From an uncultured Corynebacterium sp. (lineage in GTDB: Bacteria; Actinomycetota; Actinomycetes; Mycobacteriales; Mycobacteriaceae), in the NCBI RefSeq assembly GCF_946221105.1, contig NZ_CAMICL010000023.1, forward strand, positions 1 through 32,728: 32,728 nucleotides of DNA, written 5' to 3'. Under the pieces are notes generated by a model that was not told where the DNA came from, did no database searches, and worked only from the letters and a program-made list of their open reading frames with translations. The position numbers and the translations under genes were made by a program. Shown one piece after another: positions 9,201 through 17,301 of this stretch. Numbering within the stretch: the stretch's first letter is position 1; each line of letters starts with the position of its first letter.

Positions 9201-12200
9201 CTCAGCAACCTCGGCCTGGTCACCCTTGGCGGTGAACTTGGCGGTGTAAGTCTTCTCGCCGTTTGCACCCTCCTGGACAACCTTGGTCTCACCCGGGGCC
9301 AGGTCTGGGTTTTCACGCACCTCGGTCGGGTACGGGATCGGGAACGTCCAGGTCACATCCTTGGAGCTCTCGGCTGGCTTGGTGCCGATGACGACGACCT
9401 CGTTGGTCGGGGCTGTGGTCTGCTCCCAGGTGCCGTCCTTGTTCTGCTTCTCCTCGCCCGGCGCGCCCTCGGTCTCAACCTTGTACTCGCCGGCTGGGAT
9501 GGTGTCGTCGAACTTGTACTCGACGTCGAACGGAAGCTCGCGTGTCGGAACGTCGACGACGTTCACCACAGCCTTGGCGGTGTCCGTAGAGCCGTCTTCG
9601 TAGGTCACGGTGACGGGGATCTCGACCTGGCTGCCCGGCTCTGCGTCTGCCGGTGCAGTTGCGGTAATTACGCCGTTGTCGTCGATACTGACGGTCCAAC
9701 CCTCGGGGAGATCACCCAACTTGTAAGGGTTTTCCTCCGCAACGTTGACGTTGTCCGGCTTCTCCAGAGTCACCGGCAGCGTTGCCGTACCACCCGGGTA
9801 AACCGTTTCCTCAGGATAGGTCGGATCGGCTTCCCAATTGTTGGCCAGGTTCACCACGGTGGTCACTGGGACTTTCGGGGAGGAGCCGTCCGGCGTGTCC
9901 ACGGTGACGTTAATGGTCTTCTTGTCGCCCGGCTTGGAGCCTGCCGGCGGCGTGGAAGAAACGACACCGGTGTCCGGGTCGATCGTGTACTTCCAGCCGT
10001 CGTTAGTTTCCATCTCGGTGATCGGCTCGTCGTTCTCATCCTTGCCAAAGGAGTATGTCGAACCCTTCGGCGCGTCCTGGATCTGGTGGTCCACAGGTTT
10101 GCTCGGGCCGGTGGACTCAACGGAGTAGGTCGGTGCGATATCGCCCTTGAGCACGACGACGGTGCCCTTGACCTGCTGCGGTTTCTCCTCGCTGTAGTAA
10201 GCGAGAACCGGGATGTCCAGGATGTGACCCTCGGGAGCGGTCCTCGGGATCGACGTGGTGATCTCGCCGGTTTCCTCATTTATCTTGACGGTCCACGTCC
10301 CGGCCTCGTCCTCGATCGTGAGCTCAGTTTTTTCGTCCTCGAAGGTGTATCGGGTCGGGGCCTCATCGCCCTCGTTACCGCTCAGACCAACATCCGGGAC
10401 AGTCGGCTTCAAGCTCACGTTGGTGCCCGGCTTGTTGGTCACCGTGTCGTAGTCCGGAACCTTGATGTCAACGATGGCCTGGAACTGAGTCTCGATCTCG
10501 TCCGTGGTCTCGTCGGGGTAGGTGGCCTTCACCGTCGGGGTGATGATGGTTCCCGGCGCGACAGTGTCGTCCGCCTTCGCGGTGACCTTACCGGTATCAT
10601 CGACGGTGACGGTCCAGCCATCGGGGACGGTGGACGGGTCAACCTCGAATTTTGCCGGGTGGACCGGCTTGTGCCCCTTCATGATGGACTTGGTGCCCAC
10701 CTGGGCGGTGAGGTCGTCGCCAATGGTGCCCTTGGTCAGACTCGGGCGAACAAGGTCGGTGACCTGGGTGTTGTTCGGGTCAACAACCACGAGCAGCTCG
10801 AGCTCATCGGTCGAGCCGTTCGAGTACTCGACTGTCACCACAGGGCGCGCAAAGGTGCCCGGCTTCGGTTCCTCCGGGGCGGTGACGGTGACGTTGTAGT
10901 CATCGTCCATCTCGACGGTCCAGCCGTCGTAGACGTACTTCTCGTCGAGGTAAACCTTGGCTTCAAAGCCGCCGTCGCCCTTCTTCTTCTCCAGGTCCTT
11001 GATCAGGTCTGGGACCTGGTTGAAGGTCACCTTCTGCGGCTCGGTAGCGAGCGGGCCCGTCGCGCTATCGACGCCAGAGATGATCGAAGCATCGGTCTTG
11101 TCGTACTGCGGATCGTGGTACTCCGTGTCATCGAGAGAGAACGACGTCGAGTCGATGACATTCGGCGTGCTGTAGCGGTCCAGCGAATTGGAGCTATCGA
11201 ATGCGACACCAAAATCACTGTTGTTCGCGGCTGCACTCTGGAGCTGCTCGGTGGTACGCGGCTTCGCCAGAACGGAGAAGGTCACGTTCTTGTCTGTCGC
11301 CAGGTCGGTCCCCCGGTACTCGGGCCAGGTGAAGTAGATGTCGCCGGTCGCTTCGTCGACGCGCAGGAGCTGCTCACCGCCGGAGGCGTCTGGGTCTGTG
11401 GTGCCGATGAACTTACCGTTGCCGTCGTAAGCTTCCACGACCATGCGGGACATCGAGTCGTCCGTACCGTCGCTCTGCACAGCAGGAACGTTGATCGTAC
11501 CGACCTTGGTTTCCTCACCAGGGACGATCACATGGTTCTCGGATACCTCGGCAGTCTCCCACGACACCGTGATCGGGTTACATTCGATGTTCTCGCTCGG
11601 CCACGGGTTCACAGTAGCGCCAAAAAACGCACTGTCCCCCTGGGTGGCATTCGGGCCATAAGGATTGTCCTGCTTGTAGTTGCTTTGCCAGGCGTAACGC
11701 ACAGGGTCACCGGCAGAGGCCGAAGCGAACTGTTTGACTTTCTCATCGGTCAGCTCTGCGTAGAGATTTAACGTTCGTAGAGCGCGACCACTAGCGCCAA
11801 TTTCGACAATTTCGTCGGCCTTGTGGGTGACATCTTTATCAATAAAGGTCTGGCCAGCATCCATGGAAGGCACCTGGCCGGCATCCAAAAAGTCCTTAAG
11901 GTTCCCCGTATTGGAGAAGTACCAATCCGTAAACGTGCGGTCCTTCGAGTTATCAAAGGAGACGCTCAGACCCCACAGGGTTTTCGAGGTGGTCTCGCCC
12001 GCATCCGGCTCCCGGGTGCTCCAGCTGAAACCTGCCTGGTTTCCGCTCGGCTTACCGCTGTTAACAACACACGAACCGGCCGGCAGGTCGGACGCCTGCT
12101 GGACGTCCTGTTCGACCGCGCCGGACTTGTCGCGGATGCCACCGCTCAGGGTGTCGGCCGCGGCAGACGGCGCCAACGGCCCCGGCCCCACGACGCTGAT

Positions 12201-12284
12201 ACCGCCAAGTGCGAGCGCAATCGCGGACGACGCCGCAATGCTGCGCGAGGTTGATTTACGGAAACGACGAGATGATTCAGCCAT
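6261..12284 (-). CDS. Giant multidomain surface protein (Rib/alpha-like and G5-like repeats)
   Basis: This 2007-residue protein starts at ATG 12284, set by AGAGGAG just upstream; the frame opens 21 codons earlier without a ribosome binding site. A twin-arginine-free signal peptide (cleavage about 43) is followed by a non-repetitive N-terminal region (about 44-415). About five Rib/alpha-like Ig modules (about 420-912) carry DGWTV-DD-G-VTA and YxDGSTDE motifs. Twelve G5-like modules follow (about 915-1796), each running from a (V/I)PFxTx-(F/Y)DxxL-xGE start to an (I/V)RVGTK or IEYGP end. A Pro/Glu/Lys linker, a membrane segment (about 1840-1857), an Ala/Gln-rich helix, a second segment (about 1929-1948) and a basic tail complete it. 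There is no LPXTG motif. Such proteins act as stalks or adhesins at the cell surface; the ligand is unknown. The exact module count needs a domain search. Confidence 0.88.
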   Translation of the reverse strand: MAESSRRFRKSTSRSIAASSAIALALGGISVVGPGPLAPSAAADTLSGGIRDKSGAVEQDVQQASDLPAGSCVVNSGKPSGNQAGFSWSTREPDAGETTSKTLWGLSVSFDNSKDRTFTDWYFSNTGNLKDFLDAGQVPSMDAGQTFIDKDVTHKADEIVEIGASGRALRTLNLYAELTDEKVKQFASASAGDPVRYAWQSNYKQDNPYGPNATQGDSAFFGATVNPWPSENIECNPITVSWETAEVSENHVIVPGEETKVGTINVPAVQSDGTDDSMSRMVVEAYDGNGKFIGTTDPDASGGEQLLRVDEATGDIYFTWPEYRGTDLATDKNVTFSVLAKPRTTEQLQSAAANNSDFGVAFDSSNSLDRYSTPNVIDSTSFSLDDTEYHDPQYDKTDASIISGVDSATGPLATEPQKVTFNQVPDLIKDLEKKKGDGGFEAKVYLDEKYVYDGWTVEMDDDYNVTVTAPEEPKPGTFARPVVTVEYSNGSTDELELLVVVDPNNTQVTDLVRPSLTKGTIGDDLTAQVGTKSIMKGHKPVHPAKFEVDPSTVPDGWTVTVDDTGKVTAKADDTVAPGTIITPTVKATYPDETTDEIETQFQAIVDIKVPDYDTVTNKPGTNVSLKPTVPDVGLSGNEGDEAPTRYTFEDEKTELTIEDEAGTWTVKINEETGEITTSIPRTAPEGHILDIPVLAYYSEEKPQQVKGTVVVLKGDIAPTYSVESTGPSKPVDHQIQDAPKGSTYSFGKDENDEPITEMETNDGWKYTIDPDTGVVSSTPPAGSKPGDKKTINVTVDTPDGSSPKVPVTTVVNLANNWEADPTYPEETVYPGGTATLPVTLEKPDNVNVAEENPYKLGDLPEGWTVSIDDNGVITATAPADAEPGSQVEIPVTVTYEDGSTDTAKAVVNVVDVPTRELPFDVEYKFDDTIPAGEYKVETEGAPGEEKQNKDGTWEQTTAPTNEVVVIGTKPAESSKDVTWTFPIPYPTEVRENPDLAPGETKVVQEGANGEKTYTAKFTAKGDQAEVAEEETNKDPVERIIEVGPRLDAQELVTKTDKPIPFTTKVVFDDTLAEGEQVVDQPGELGNEVSTSTQKLVDGKPSGDPTVTTERTKEPTEQIIRVGTKTAGQTVNSVEAEIPFPTRVVYDPTLAPGEQKVTQEGKPGTKKVTVTQPVENSQPKGEATSTEEILEEPTEQIIAVGTKPDEATEQVEWTAPVPFNTEVKPNPELKPGEVKVVTEGVLGEKKFTADFSSKGSDATVTPKEEQTKDPVDALIEYGPTIADQTLTSTKTREVAFETEIVFDDTLPAGEQVVDQQGEKGEELITSTQEIKDGKPSGEPTISTEETKAPKKAIIRVGTKQVDPDEPAPAPSPSVEPLTIPVAYPVKYEFDPNLPAGEEVVDQEGTPGSKTLRPKLEMVDGKPVWTIEEVETQKPVQRIVRVGTKQAETNPFTWTSEVPFNTTVKPNPELAPGESRVVQVGENGSTKYSADPATGEVTKLEEKKPVERIVEYGPKDDVAVTKVTRPVPFETEVIYDPDLPEGAQRIEQGEVGEEVVTTTQDFKDGQLVGEPTTNTERTREPKNAVVRIGTKKTPKNASVTELEVPPTTQLIFDPSLEPGEQVVVREGTPGTVRVTTVDDETTVENTLDAIPRLVRVGAKQPDQLNWLEPLPFKVIATENPNLPAGEHKVIQEGKPGLVQHVGDTATTVTEPQDYLLEIGTAKDVQEKREVITEPIPFETIFIEDDTLAAGVVKVDTHGENGAKRTTKVWEMKEGKELGDPTVTDETLREPTNLVIRVGTGKPVEEKPEDPKPEQPKPDTPVEDEKGSSAERCVANAFAANSPLLWLLPVGLLGAIGYGINEMYGPQINQASGALNARWEAFVRENTPDFGHGHRGIEKPEWVRQAEAQANALNQQFNQRFAGYGEQLRPVGIALGALAAVALTGTLIAQACSEEGFDNGMTVLGSTERKLDFGASSEKTDGAKAGSSSREAGSSKKNALTTAAKPTGEK
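6887..9542 (-). repeat. Array of about twelve G5-like modules
   Basis: This section of the giant gene encodes modules of about 65-87 residues. Modules 2, 5, 8 and 11 begin with an aromatic TW-type entry (Trp979, Trp1212, Trp1452, Trp1664) and an ENP/PNP-x-L motif. Modules 3, 6, 9 and 12 share the FxTxxxxDDTL and DG-x-x-x-G-(D/E)PT pattern. Modules 1, 4, 7 and 10 form the third class. The order is therefore a repeating three-module unit of roughly 212-240 residues. Confidence 0.75.
9549..11027 (-). repeat. Array of about five Rib/alpha-like modules
   Basis: Residues about 420-912 of the giant protein hold five diverged Ig-like modules. Each has a central GWTV/TWTV/GWKYT strand with a following D(D/E)xG-V/I motif, a Pro-Gly turn and a terminal strand such as VTYEDGSTDTAKAVVNVVD. 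The last copy is the closest to the classic YPDGS Rib repeat; the first four are weaker. Confidence 0.6.
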
Positions 12285-12347
12285 TTTTGCTCCTCTTTGA
12301 AGTGAAGTGTCACCACGTCCCAACGGAGAGGTGGCAGATAACATCAC

Positions 12348-12376
12348 ATTTTAGGGATTGGGAAGACAGCTGTCTA
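12348..12376 (-). promoter_or_regulatory. Predicted promoter of the giant surface-protein gene
   Basis: On the minus strand TAGACA (12376-12371) and TAAAAT (12353-12348) are separated by exactly 17 bases, close to the sigma-A consensus at both boxes. Transcription would start near 12341, leaving a leader of about 57 bases that contains the AGAGGAG ribosome binding site. Confidence 0.7.
12364..12375. promoter_or_regulatory. Perfect 12-bp palindrome overlapping the -35 box
   Basis: AGACAGCTGTCT is a perfect palindrome that covers five of the six bases of the predicted -35 hexamer of the giant surface-protein gene. A dimeric regulator bound here would be expected to block polymerase. The regulator is unknown. 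Confidence 0.55.
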
Positions 12377-12389
12377 CCTAAGCGTTTGC

Positions 12390-13778
12390 TTAACGACGCC
12401 CCCGTGCCCCAACCAGGCCCGCCACCGCAAGCAGAGCGGACAGCAGCACCGCCGAGACGATACCGCGGTAGTCGCCACCGTTGCCGCCCGCCGAGACAGC
12501 GGTGGACACCCAGTGCATCGGCGCTGCCTGGGACAACGAAACCCACGCAGAGTCGACCTGCGCGGTGGTCGCGGTGCGCCACACCCAGCCGACGAGTCCG
12601 GCCTGCACCAGCGCAAGCACGCCGGCTAAACCAAGACCAACCCCAGCGCCGAATGCTCGACTTAACACGGAAGCCAGCCCCGCGCTAGCGAGCGTGCCCA
12701 GCAGCAGACCCGCAAACGCCACCCCGTATTCCTGCACACTGAACCCAGATCCGATCACCCCGGCCAAGATGGTGCCCGCGGCGGCAAAAACCACGGAACC
12801 GACGCCCAGGATCCACCAGCGCCCGCGGGACGCGAACCACGCAGCCGCCGCCAGCGCGGTGCCGCCGAGCACGGCCATCGCCGCAAGCAACATCGCGGCC
12901 ACCGGGGCGAGGGTTGAGCCGGCCGGCGCGTTCTCTGCGGCACCCGACGCGGCCGCCGGCACTGGCAGGGCCGCGCGCACCGCGCCAACCTTGTCGGCGT
13001 TCATGCCCGCCATCTGATTGATCTTTTCCACGCCGGTGACCAGCTCGTCGATGCCGCCGGTGGCCTGCCCAGTCTGCGCCTGCAGCTCACGCAGCCCCGC
13101 GGCCAGCTCAGCGGAGCCGTTGGTGGCTGTATATATACCGTCGTGGTAGCCGTAGCCCGGTACGGCAAGTTGGTTGGCCAGGTCGCGGGAGCCGTCGCGC
13201 AGCTGGTTCATCTTCGCCACCACGTCCGGCGGCAGCTGGGCTGTCTCCGCCTGGGCCCGCAGGTCCTTCAGCGACTCGCGGGCCTTGACCGCCTCCGGGT
13301 CTTTCGCGCCCTTGAGCTCCTCCAGGGAACGGTCGATCGCGCCGACCACCTGGCCGCGCACCGCCTCAAACCCGGACACCTGGCCGACCACCTCGCCGAT
13401 GGAATCCGCCAGCTGCGTCGCGCCCGCGCCCAGCTGGCCAGTGCCGGCCTGGAGCTCAACCATGCCGTCGGCGAGTTGCTGGGAGCCGGACTGGGCGGCG
13501 GCGAGGGCGTCGATAAGCTGCTGAGTTTGCCCCTGCGCCTCGCCAATGCCCGCGGAGAGCTGGCCGGCGCCCTCCTTGAGCACCTTCGCCTGCTGCCCGG
13601 CCTCACCGGCGGCGCGGCGCGCATCCCCCAAGTTGTCGGGGCCGACCTGCGGGGCGCCCGAAACCTCAGCATCGCGCCCCGCATTCGCCCATGTGTCGGC
13701 CGGATTCATGGGCAAAAACACCCCGACAACCAGCGCCAGAAGCGCACACACCAACCGCCACGCGTTGCCCGATTTCAT
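12390..13778 (-). CDS. YhgE/Pip-like membrane protein with Leu-x-x-Gly heptad repeats
   Basis: The 462-residue protein has the YhgE/Pip layout: one N-terminal membrane segment (RLVCALLALVVGVFLPMNPA), a long external helical region of about 250 residues rich in Leu/Gly/Gln heptads (GAGQLSAGIGEAQ, LADGMVELQAGTGQLGAGATQL), and about five C-terminal membrane segments. Proteins of this type are linked to phage reception and to envelope or type VII-like export, but no activity can be assigned here. The ATG at 13778 is chosen because the signal-like segment starts there; only a weak AAGA precedes it, and a TAAGAA hexamer 7 bases upstream may mean a leaderless start. It is divergent from the mrp operon and upstream of, but probably not cotranscribed with, the giant surface-protein gene. 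Confidence 0.75.
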   Translation of the reverse strand: MKSGNAWRLVCALLALVVGVFLPMNPADTWANAGRDAEVSGAPQVGPDNLGDARRAAGEAGQQAKVLKEGAGQLSAGIGEAQGQTQQLIDALAAAQSGSQQLADGMVELQAGTGQLGAGATQLADSIGEVVGQVSGFEAVRGQVVGAIDRSLEELKGAKDPEAVKARESLKDLRAQAETAQLPPDVVAKMNQLRDGSRDLANQLAVPGYGYHDGIYTATNGSAELAAGLRELQAQTGQATGGIDELVTGVEKINQMAGMNADKVGAVRAALPVPAAASGAAENAPAGSTLAPVAAMLLAAMAVLGGTALAAAAWFASRGRWWILGVGSVVFAAAGTILAGVIGSGFSVQEYGVAFAGLLLGTLASAGLASVLSRAFGAGVGLGLAGVLALVQAGLVGWVWRTATTAQVDSAWVSLSQAAPMHWVSTAVSAGGNGGDYRGIVSAVLLSALLAVAGLVGARGRR

Positions 13779-13853
13779 GGCATTGTTCTTAGCACTCGCG
13801 CCCGACTTGCTGCGGGAGGCGCACCGCCAGCACATCGTCGGGAATGCGCACCG

Positions 13854-13883
13854 TTAGAACCGTGTCGGCGGCCTTGATACTGT
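13854..13883 (+). promoter_or_regulatory. Candidate promoter of the mrp operon
   Basis: TTAGAA (13854-13859) and TACTGT (13878-13883) are separated by 18 bases. The -10 fits TANNNT and the -35 is weak. The mrpA ATG lies 44 bases downstream of the -10. Confidence 0.4.
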
Positions 13884-13926
13884 CGTAAGGGTTCTTGCCA
13901 AAACCATGGAATGAAATGGGTTCACC

Positions 13927-16836
13927 ATGACACTTCCCCTTGTCATCGGGCTCGTCGCAGCGACGGTGGTGCTCTCACCGATCCTCGTGCGAGTCATGGA
14001 CAAGAAGGCCGGGTACCCGCTCGCGGCGATACTCTTCGCCGCCGCGGCCGTGCTGGGCTCCAAGTTCACAGAAGTCTCCCGCGGCACGGACCTCGAATGG
14101 TCCAAGGAGTGGGCGCGCGACGTGATGGGCACGGGCACCTCCGTGGACTTTGCACTGCGCGCGGACGGGCTGGGCATCTTCTTCGCGCTTTTGGCGCTGG
14201 TCATCGGCGGCGTGGTCTTTTTGTACTCCGCCGCGTACCTGCCCGAGCGCGACGGCAACACCAGCTTCTACACCATCATGACGGCGTTTACCCTGTCGGT
14301 GCTACTGCTGGTGCTTGCGGACGATGCCGTGCTGCTGTTCATCGCCTGGGAGCTCGTCTCCATCGCGTCGTTCCTGCTCATCGCGCGCTCCGGCTCCTCC
14401 GGCGAGGCCGGGTCCTACCGCACCCTGATCCTCACCTTCTTCGGCGGCCTGACGCTGCTGGCCGGCCTGGCTGTGGCCTCCGCGCAGACCGGCACGACGC
14501 GCCTGCAGGACATCCTCGCCGCCGATATCTGGGGCGACAACCGCGTCACCGTCGTAGTCGCGCTGCTCATCGCGTTCTCCGCGTTCACCAAGGCCGCGCA
14601 GTTCCCCTTCCACTTCTGGCTGCCCGAGGCCATGGCCGCCGCCACCCCGGTCTCCGCGTTCCTGCACGCCGCGGCCGTGGTCAAGGCCGGCATCTACCTG
14701 CTGGTGCGCTTTTCCACCATCTTCTCGGACGTCGCCGCGTGGAACTACCTGCTGGTCACCGCAGGCCTGTTCACCGCACTGATGTCCGCGCTGTTCGCCA
14801 TCACCAAGACGGACCTGAAACACCTCACGGCGTACTCCACCGTGTCCCACCTGGGTTGGATCGTCGCCGCGATCGGCATCGGCACCCCGGTCGCCCTGGC
14901 CGCGGCGCTGACCCACACGCTCGCGCACGCGCTGTTTAAATCCTCGCTGTTTATGCTCATCGGCGTGGTGGACCACGAGGCCGGCTCGCGCGACATGCGC
15001 CGCCTAGGCCCGATCTACAACAAGATGCCGTTCACGTTCGCCTCCACCGTTATCGCCGCCGCATCCATGGCCGCGGTACCGCCGCTGTTCGGCTTCGTGT
15101 CCAAGGAATCCATCCTGGACGCCTTCCACGAGTCCTCCTACGGGGCACTTCTGCTCACGGTGGCCGGCATCGCCGCGTTCCTCACCTTCGTGTACTCGGC
15201 GAAGATCGTCTTCGGCGCATTTATCGACGGATCAAAGGACCTCCCCGACGTCCACGAAGCCCCCACCGCCCTCTGGCTTCCCGCCGCGCTGCCGGGCCTT
15301 TCGTCCGCAGTGCTGCCTTTCCTGCTGTTCTGGGTGGACAACCCCGTCTCCGCAGGCGTGCGGGCTGTGACGGGCGACGACAGCTTCGCCACCCACCTCG
15401 CACTCTGGCACGGCGTGACCCCGCCATTCCTGGTGTCGGTGGCAGTTTTGGTCGCCGGCGTGGTGTTCGTGGTGTTCCTCCGCAAGCGCGTCTTCGCAGC
15501 ACTGGGCAACAAGGACCTTCTGCCCGCAGACGGCACCGAGGTCCTGGCCTGGCTCACCCGCAGCCTGTCCGACCTGGGCAAACAGCTCGGCTCGCTGGCC
15601 GACGGCTTCAACCCGTCGCGCCACCTCTTCCCGCTGCTGGCGTCCGTCACCGCGATGGGCCTGTGCGTGATCGCGCTCACCGACGGCATCGACGGCGTCA
15701 CCCCGGCCCCGCGCGCCGAGGGCCTGGACGTGTGGTGGGACCTCATCCCGTTCGCGATCATCGCGATGTCCGTGCTGGGCATGGTCTTCACCCGCTCCCG
15801 TCTCGCCTCCGCCGTGCTGCTCGGCACCGTCGGCGTGGGCATGACCCTGCAGATGTTCCTGCTGGGCGCCCCGGACGTGGCCATGACGCAGTTCCTGGTC
15901 GAGTCGCTGACCGTGGTGGTCATCCTGGTGGTGCTTCGCTACCAGCCGCGGATGTTCCCGGAAACGAAGGCTCGTCGCAAAGCTCTTGCCTCCATCTTCG
16001 CCCTGATCGCGGGCGTGGTCACCTTCTTCGGCGTCTACGGCCTGACCGGCCGCCGCGGCCGCTCCGAACTGGCCGAGTGGTACCTCACCGAAGGCGGAGA
16101 TGTCACCGGCGCCGACAACATCGTCGCCGTGATCATCGTGGAGTTCCGTGGCGTCGATACCTTGGGCGAGCTGTCCGTGCTCGGCATGGCCGCCGTGGTC
16201 ATCGCCGCGGTGGTCAGCTCCATGCCGCGCCACCTGTTCGAGGCCGGCACCCGCCCGCGCCCGTTCGGCCAGTCCCAGCTCAACTCCATCCCGCTGCGCA
16301 AGGCCTCAGCCCTGGTCGCACCGGTGCTTGTGGTGCTGTCCGTGCTGATCTTCTTCCGCGGCCACACCGACCCCGGCGGCGGCTTCGTCGCAGCGCTTGT
16401 GATGGCCACGGCGTTCGCCATCAACTACCTGTCGCGTGGCTCGGACGCGGACGTGGTGAAGAACTTCACGCCGATCCGCCTGACCGGCTGGGGCATCATC
16501 ATCGCTATTTCCTCCGGCTTCCTCGGCTTCATCGAGGGCGGGTTCATGTACGCCATCCACGGCGAAATCGCCGGCGAGCACATGACCACCTCGCTGATCT
16601 TCGACTTCGGCATCTACCTCGCCGTGCTCGGCATGGTCACCGCCGCGATCAACGCGCTCGGCGGCTACCTGCGCCCCGGTATGGACCTGTCGGACCTGGA
16701 CTACTCGCGCGACGAGGCGGACAACCCGCTGCCGAGCATCCCCGAGCCCATGCACCCCGAAAACCCCGTGGACGCGCACCCGGAGCCGATCAACCCGGCG
16801 CACGACCCGCGACCGGTTATCACGAAGGAGCACTAA
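13927..16836 (+). CDS. mrpA: Mrp Na+/H+ antiporter subunit A with fused subunit B
   Basis: This 969-residue membrane protein is the large antiporter subunit. The NuoL-like half carries the residues expected for proton transfer: Glu142 (FIAWELVS), Lys222 (FTKAAQFPFHFWLP) and Lys253 (AAVVKAGIYLL). A DUF4040/MbhD-like segment follows at about 605-680. The last part (about 793-918) is a complete MnhB domain (FFRGHTDPGGGFVAALVMA, FIEGGFMYAIHGE), then a Pro/His-rich cytoplasmic tail. The A-B fusion explains why no separate mrpB exists. ATG 13927 is preferred because the upstream in-frame ATG at 13906 runs into a stop at once; the ribosome binding site is weak. Mrp complexes exchange Na+ for H+ and support growth at high pH or salt. 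Confidence 0.95.
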   Translation: MTLPLVIGLVAATVVLSPILVRVMDKKAGYPLAAILFAAAAVLGSKFTEVSRGTDLEWSKEWARDVMGTGTSVDFALRADGLGIFFALLALVIGGVVFLYSAAYLPERDGNTSFYTIMTAFTLSVLLLVLADDAVLLFIAWELVSIASFLLIARSGSSGEAGSYRTLILTFFGGLTLLAGLAVASAQTGTTRLQDILAADIWGDNRVTVVVALLIAFSAFTKAAQFPFHFWLPEAMAAATPVSAFLHAAAVVKAGIYLLVRFSTIFSDVAAWNYLLVTAGLFTALMSALFAITKTDLKHLTAYSTVSHLGWIVAAIGIGTPVALAAALTHTLAHALFKSSLFMLIGVVDHEAGSRDMRRLGPIYNKMPFTFASTVIAAASMAAVPPLFGFVSKESILDAFHESSYGALLLTVAGIAAFLTFVYSAKIVFGAFIDGSKDLPDVHEAPTALWLPAALPGLSSAVLPFLLFWVDNPVSAGVRAVTGDDSFATHLALWHGVTPPFLVSVAVLVAGVVFVVFLRKRVFAALGNKDLLPADGTEVLAWLTRSLSDLGKQLGSLADGFNPSRHLFPLLASVTAMGLCVIALTDGIDGVTPAPRAEGLDVWWDLIPFAIIAMSVLGMVFTRSRLASAVLLGTVGVGMTLQMFLLGAPDVAMTQFLVESLTVVVILVVLRYQPRMFPETKARRKALASIFALIAGVVTFFGVYGLTGRRGRSELAEWYLTEGGDVTGADNIVAVIIVEFRGVDTLGELSVLGMAAVVIAAVVSSMPRHLFEAGTRPRPFGQSQLNSIPLRKASALVAPVLVVLSVLIFFRGHTDPGGGFVAALVMATAFAINYLSRGSDADVVKNFTPIRLTGWGIIIAISSGFLGFIEGGFMYAIHGEIAGEHMTTSLIFDFGIYLAVLGMVTAAINALGGYLRPGMDLSDLDYSRDEADNPLPSIPEPMHPENPVDAHPEPINPAHDPRPVITKEH

Positions 16837-16839
16837 CCC

Positions 16840-17301
16840 ATGGTCATGGCACTTACCATCGCAGTCCTGGTCGCAGGATCCGTGTACCTGGTTCTGCAGC
16901 GCGGCCTCGTGCGGGTGATCTTCGGCATGTCCCTGTTCGGCCACGCCACCAACCTCACCCTGCTCGCAGCAGGCGTCGGCGCGTGGCGCGGGGAAGCCTT
17001 CCCGTCACGCGTGCCCTTCGAAGACATGGGCGATCCCCTGCCCCAGGCGTTCGTGCTCACCGCCATCGTCATCGCGATGGCCACCACCACGATCCTGCTC
17101 ATGCTCTCCGCGCTGGGGCGTAACGACGACACCGCGGAGCTGCCCACCGGCACCGACGCCGGCTACTCCAAGATGCGGCTGAGCCCGTCGGCCCTGTCCA
17201 CCGCCGGCCGCAACGCGCGCCTGAACCAGAAGAAGCTGGAAGAGATCCGCGCACGCGAGATCAGCCACGTTGACAACGAAAGCCTGAGGGTGACCGACTA
17301 A
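16840..17301 (+). CDS. mrpC: Mrp Na+/H+ antiporter subunit C
   Basis: The 153-residue protein is a NuoK/MnhC homologue with three membrane segments. It includes LVRVIFGMSLFGHATNLTLLAAG and the PLPQAFVLTAIVIAMATTTILLML core that marks the family. The last about 60 residues form a soluble polar tail not needed for the core fold. AAGGAG lies upstream in the end of mrpA, and the ATG follows the mrpA stop by 3 bases, so translation is probably coupled. Confidence 0.94.
   Translation: MVMALTIAVLVAGSVYLVLQRGLVRVIFGMSLFGHATNLTLLAAGVGAWRGEAFPSRVPFEDMGDPLPQAFVLTAIVIAMATTTILLMLSALGRNDDTAELPTGTDAGYSKMRLSPSALSTAGRNARLNQKKLEEIRAREISHVDNESLRVTD

Noticed and set aside
6887..9542. Regular repeats that might suggest a CRISPR array
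   Set aside because: The repeats are coding, about 200 or more bases long and diverged at DNA level, with no short identical repeats and spacers.
6612..11771. A 1719-codon open frame on the + strand, antisense to the giant surface-protein gene
   Set aside because: It is a by-product of GC-rich codon use opposite a real gene. It has no ribosome binding site and an Arg/Gly/Leu/Val-heavy composition without domain motifs, while the minus-strand gene has a signal peptide, modules, promoter and terminator.
12379..12392. TAAGC-GTTT-GCTTA inverted repeat at the stop of the YhgE-like gene as a terminator
   Set aside because: The stem is only five pairs, overlaps the stop codon and has no T run.
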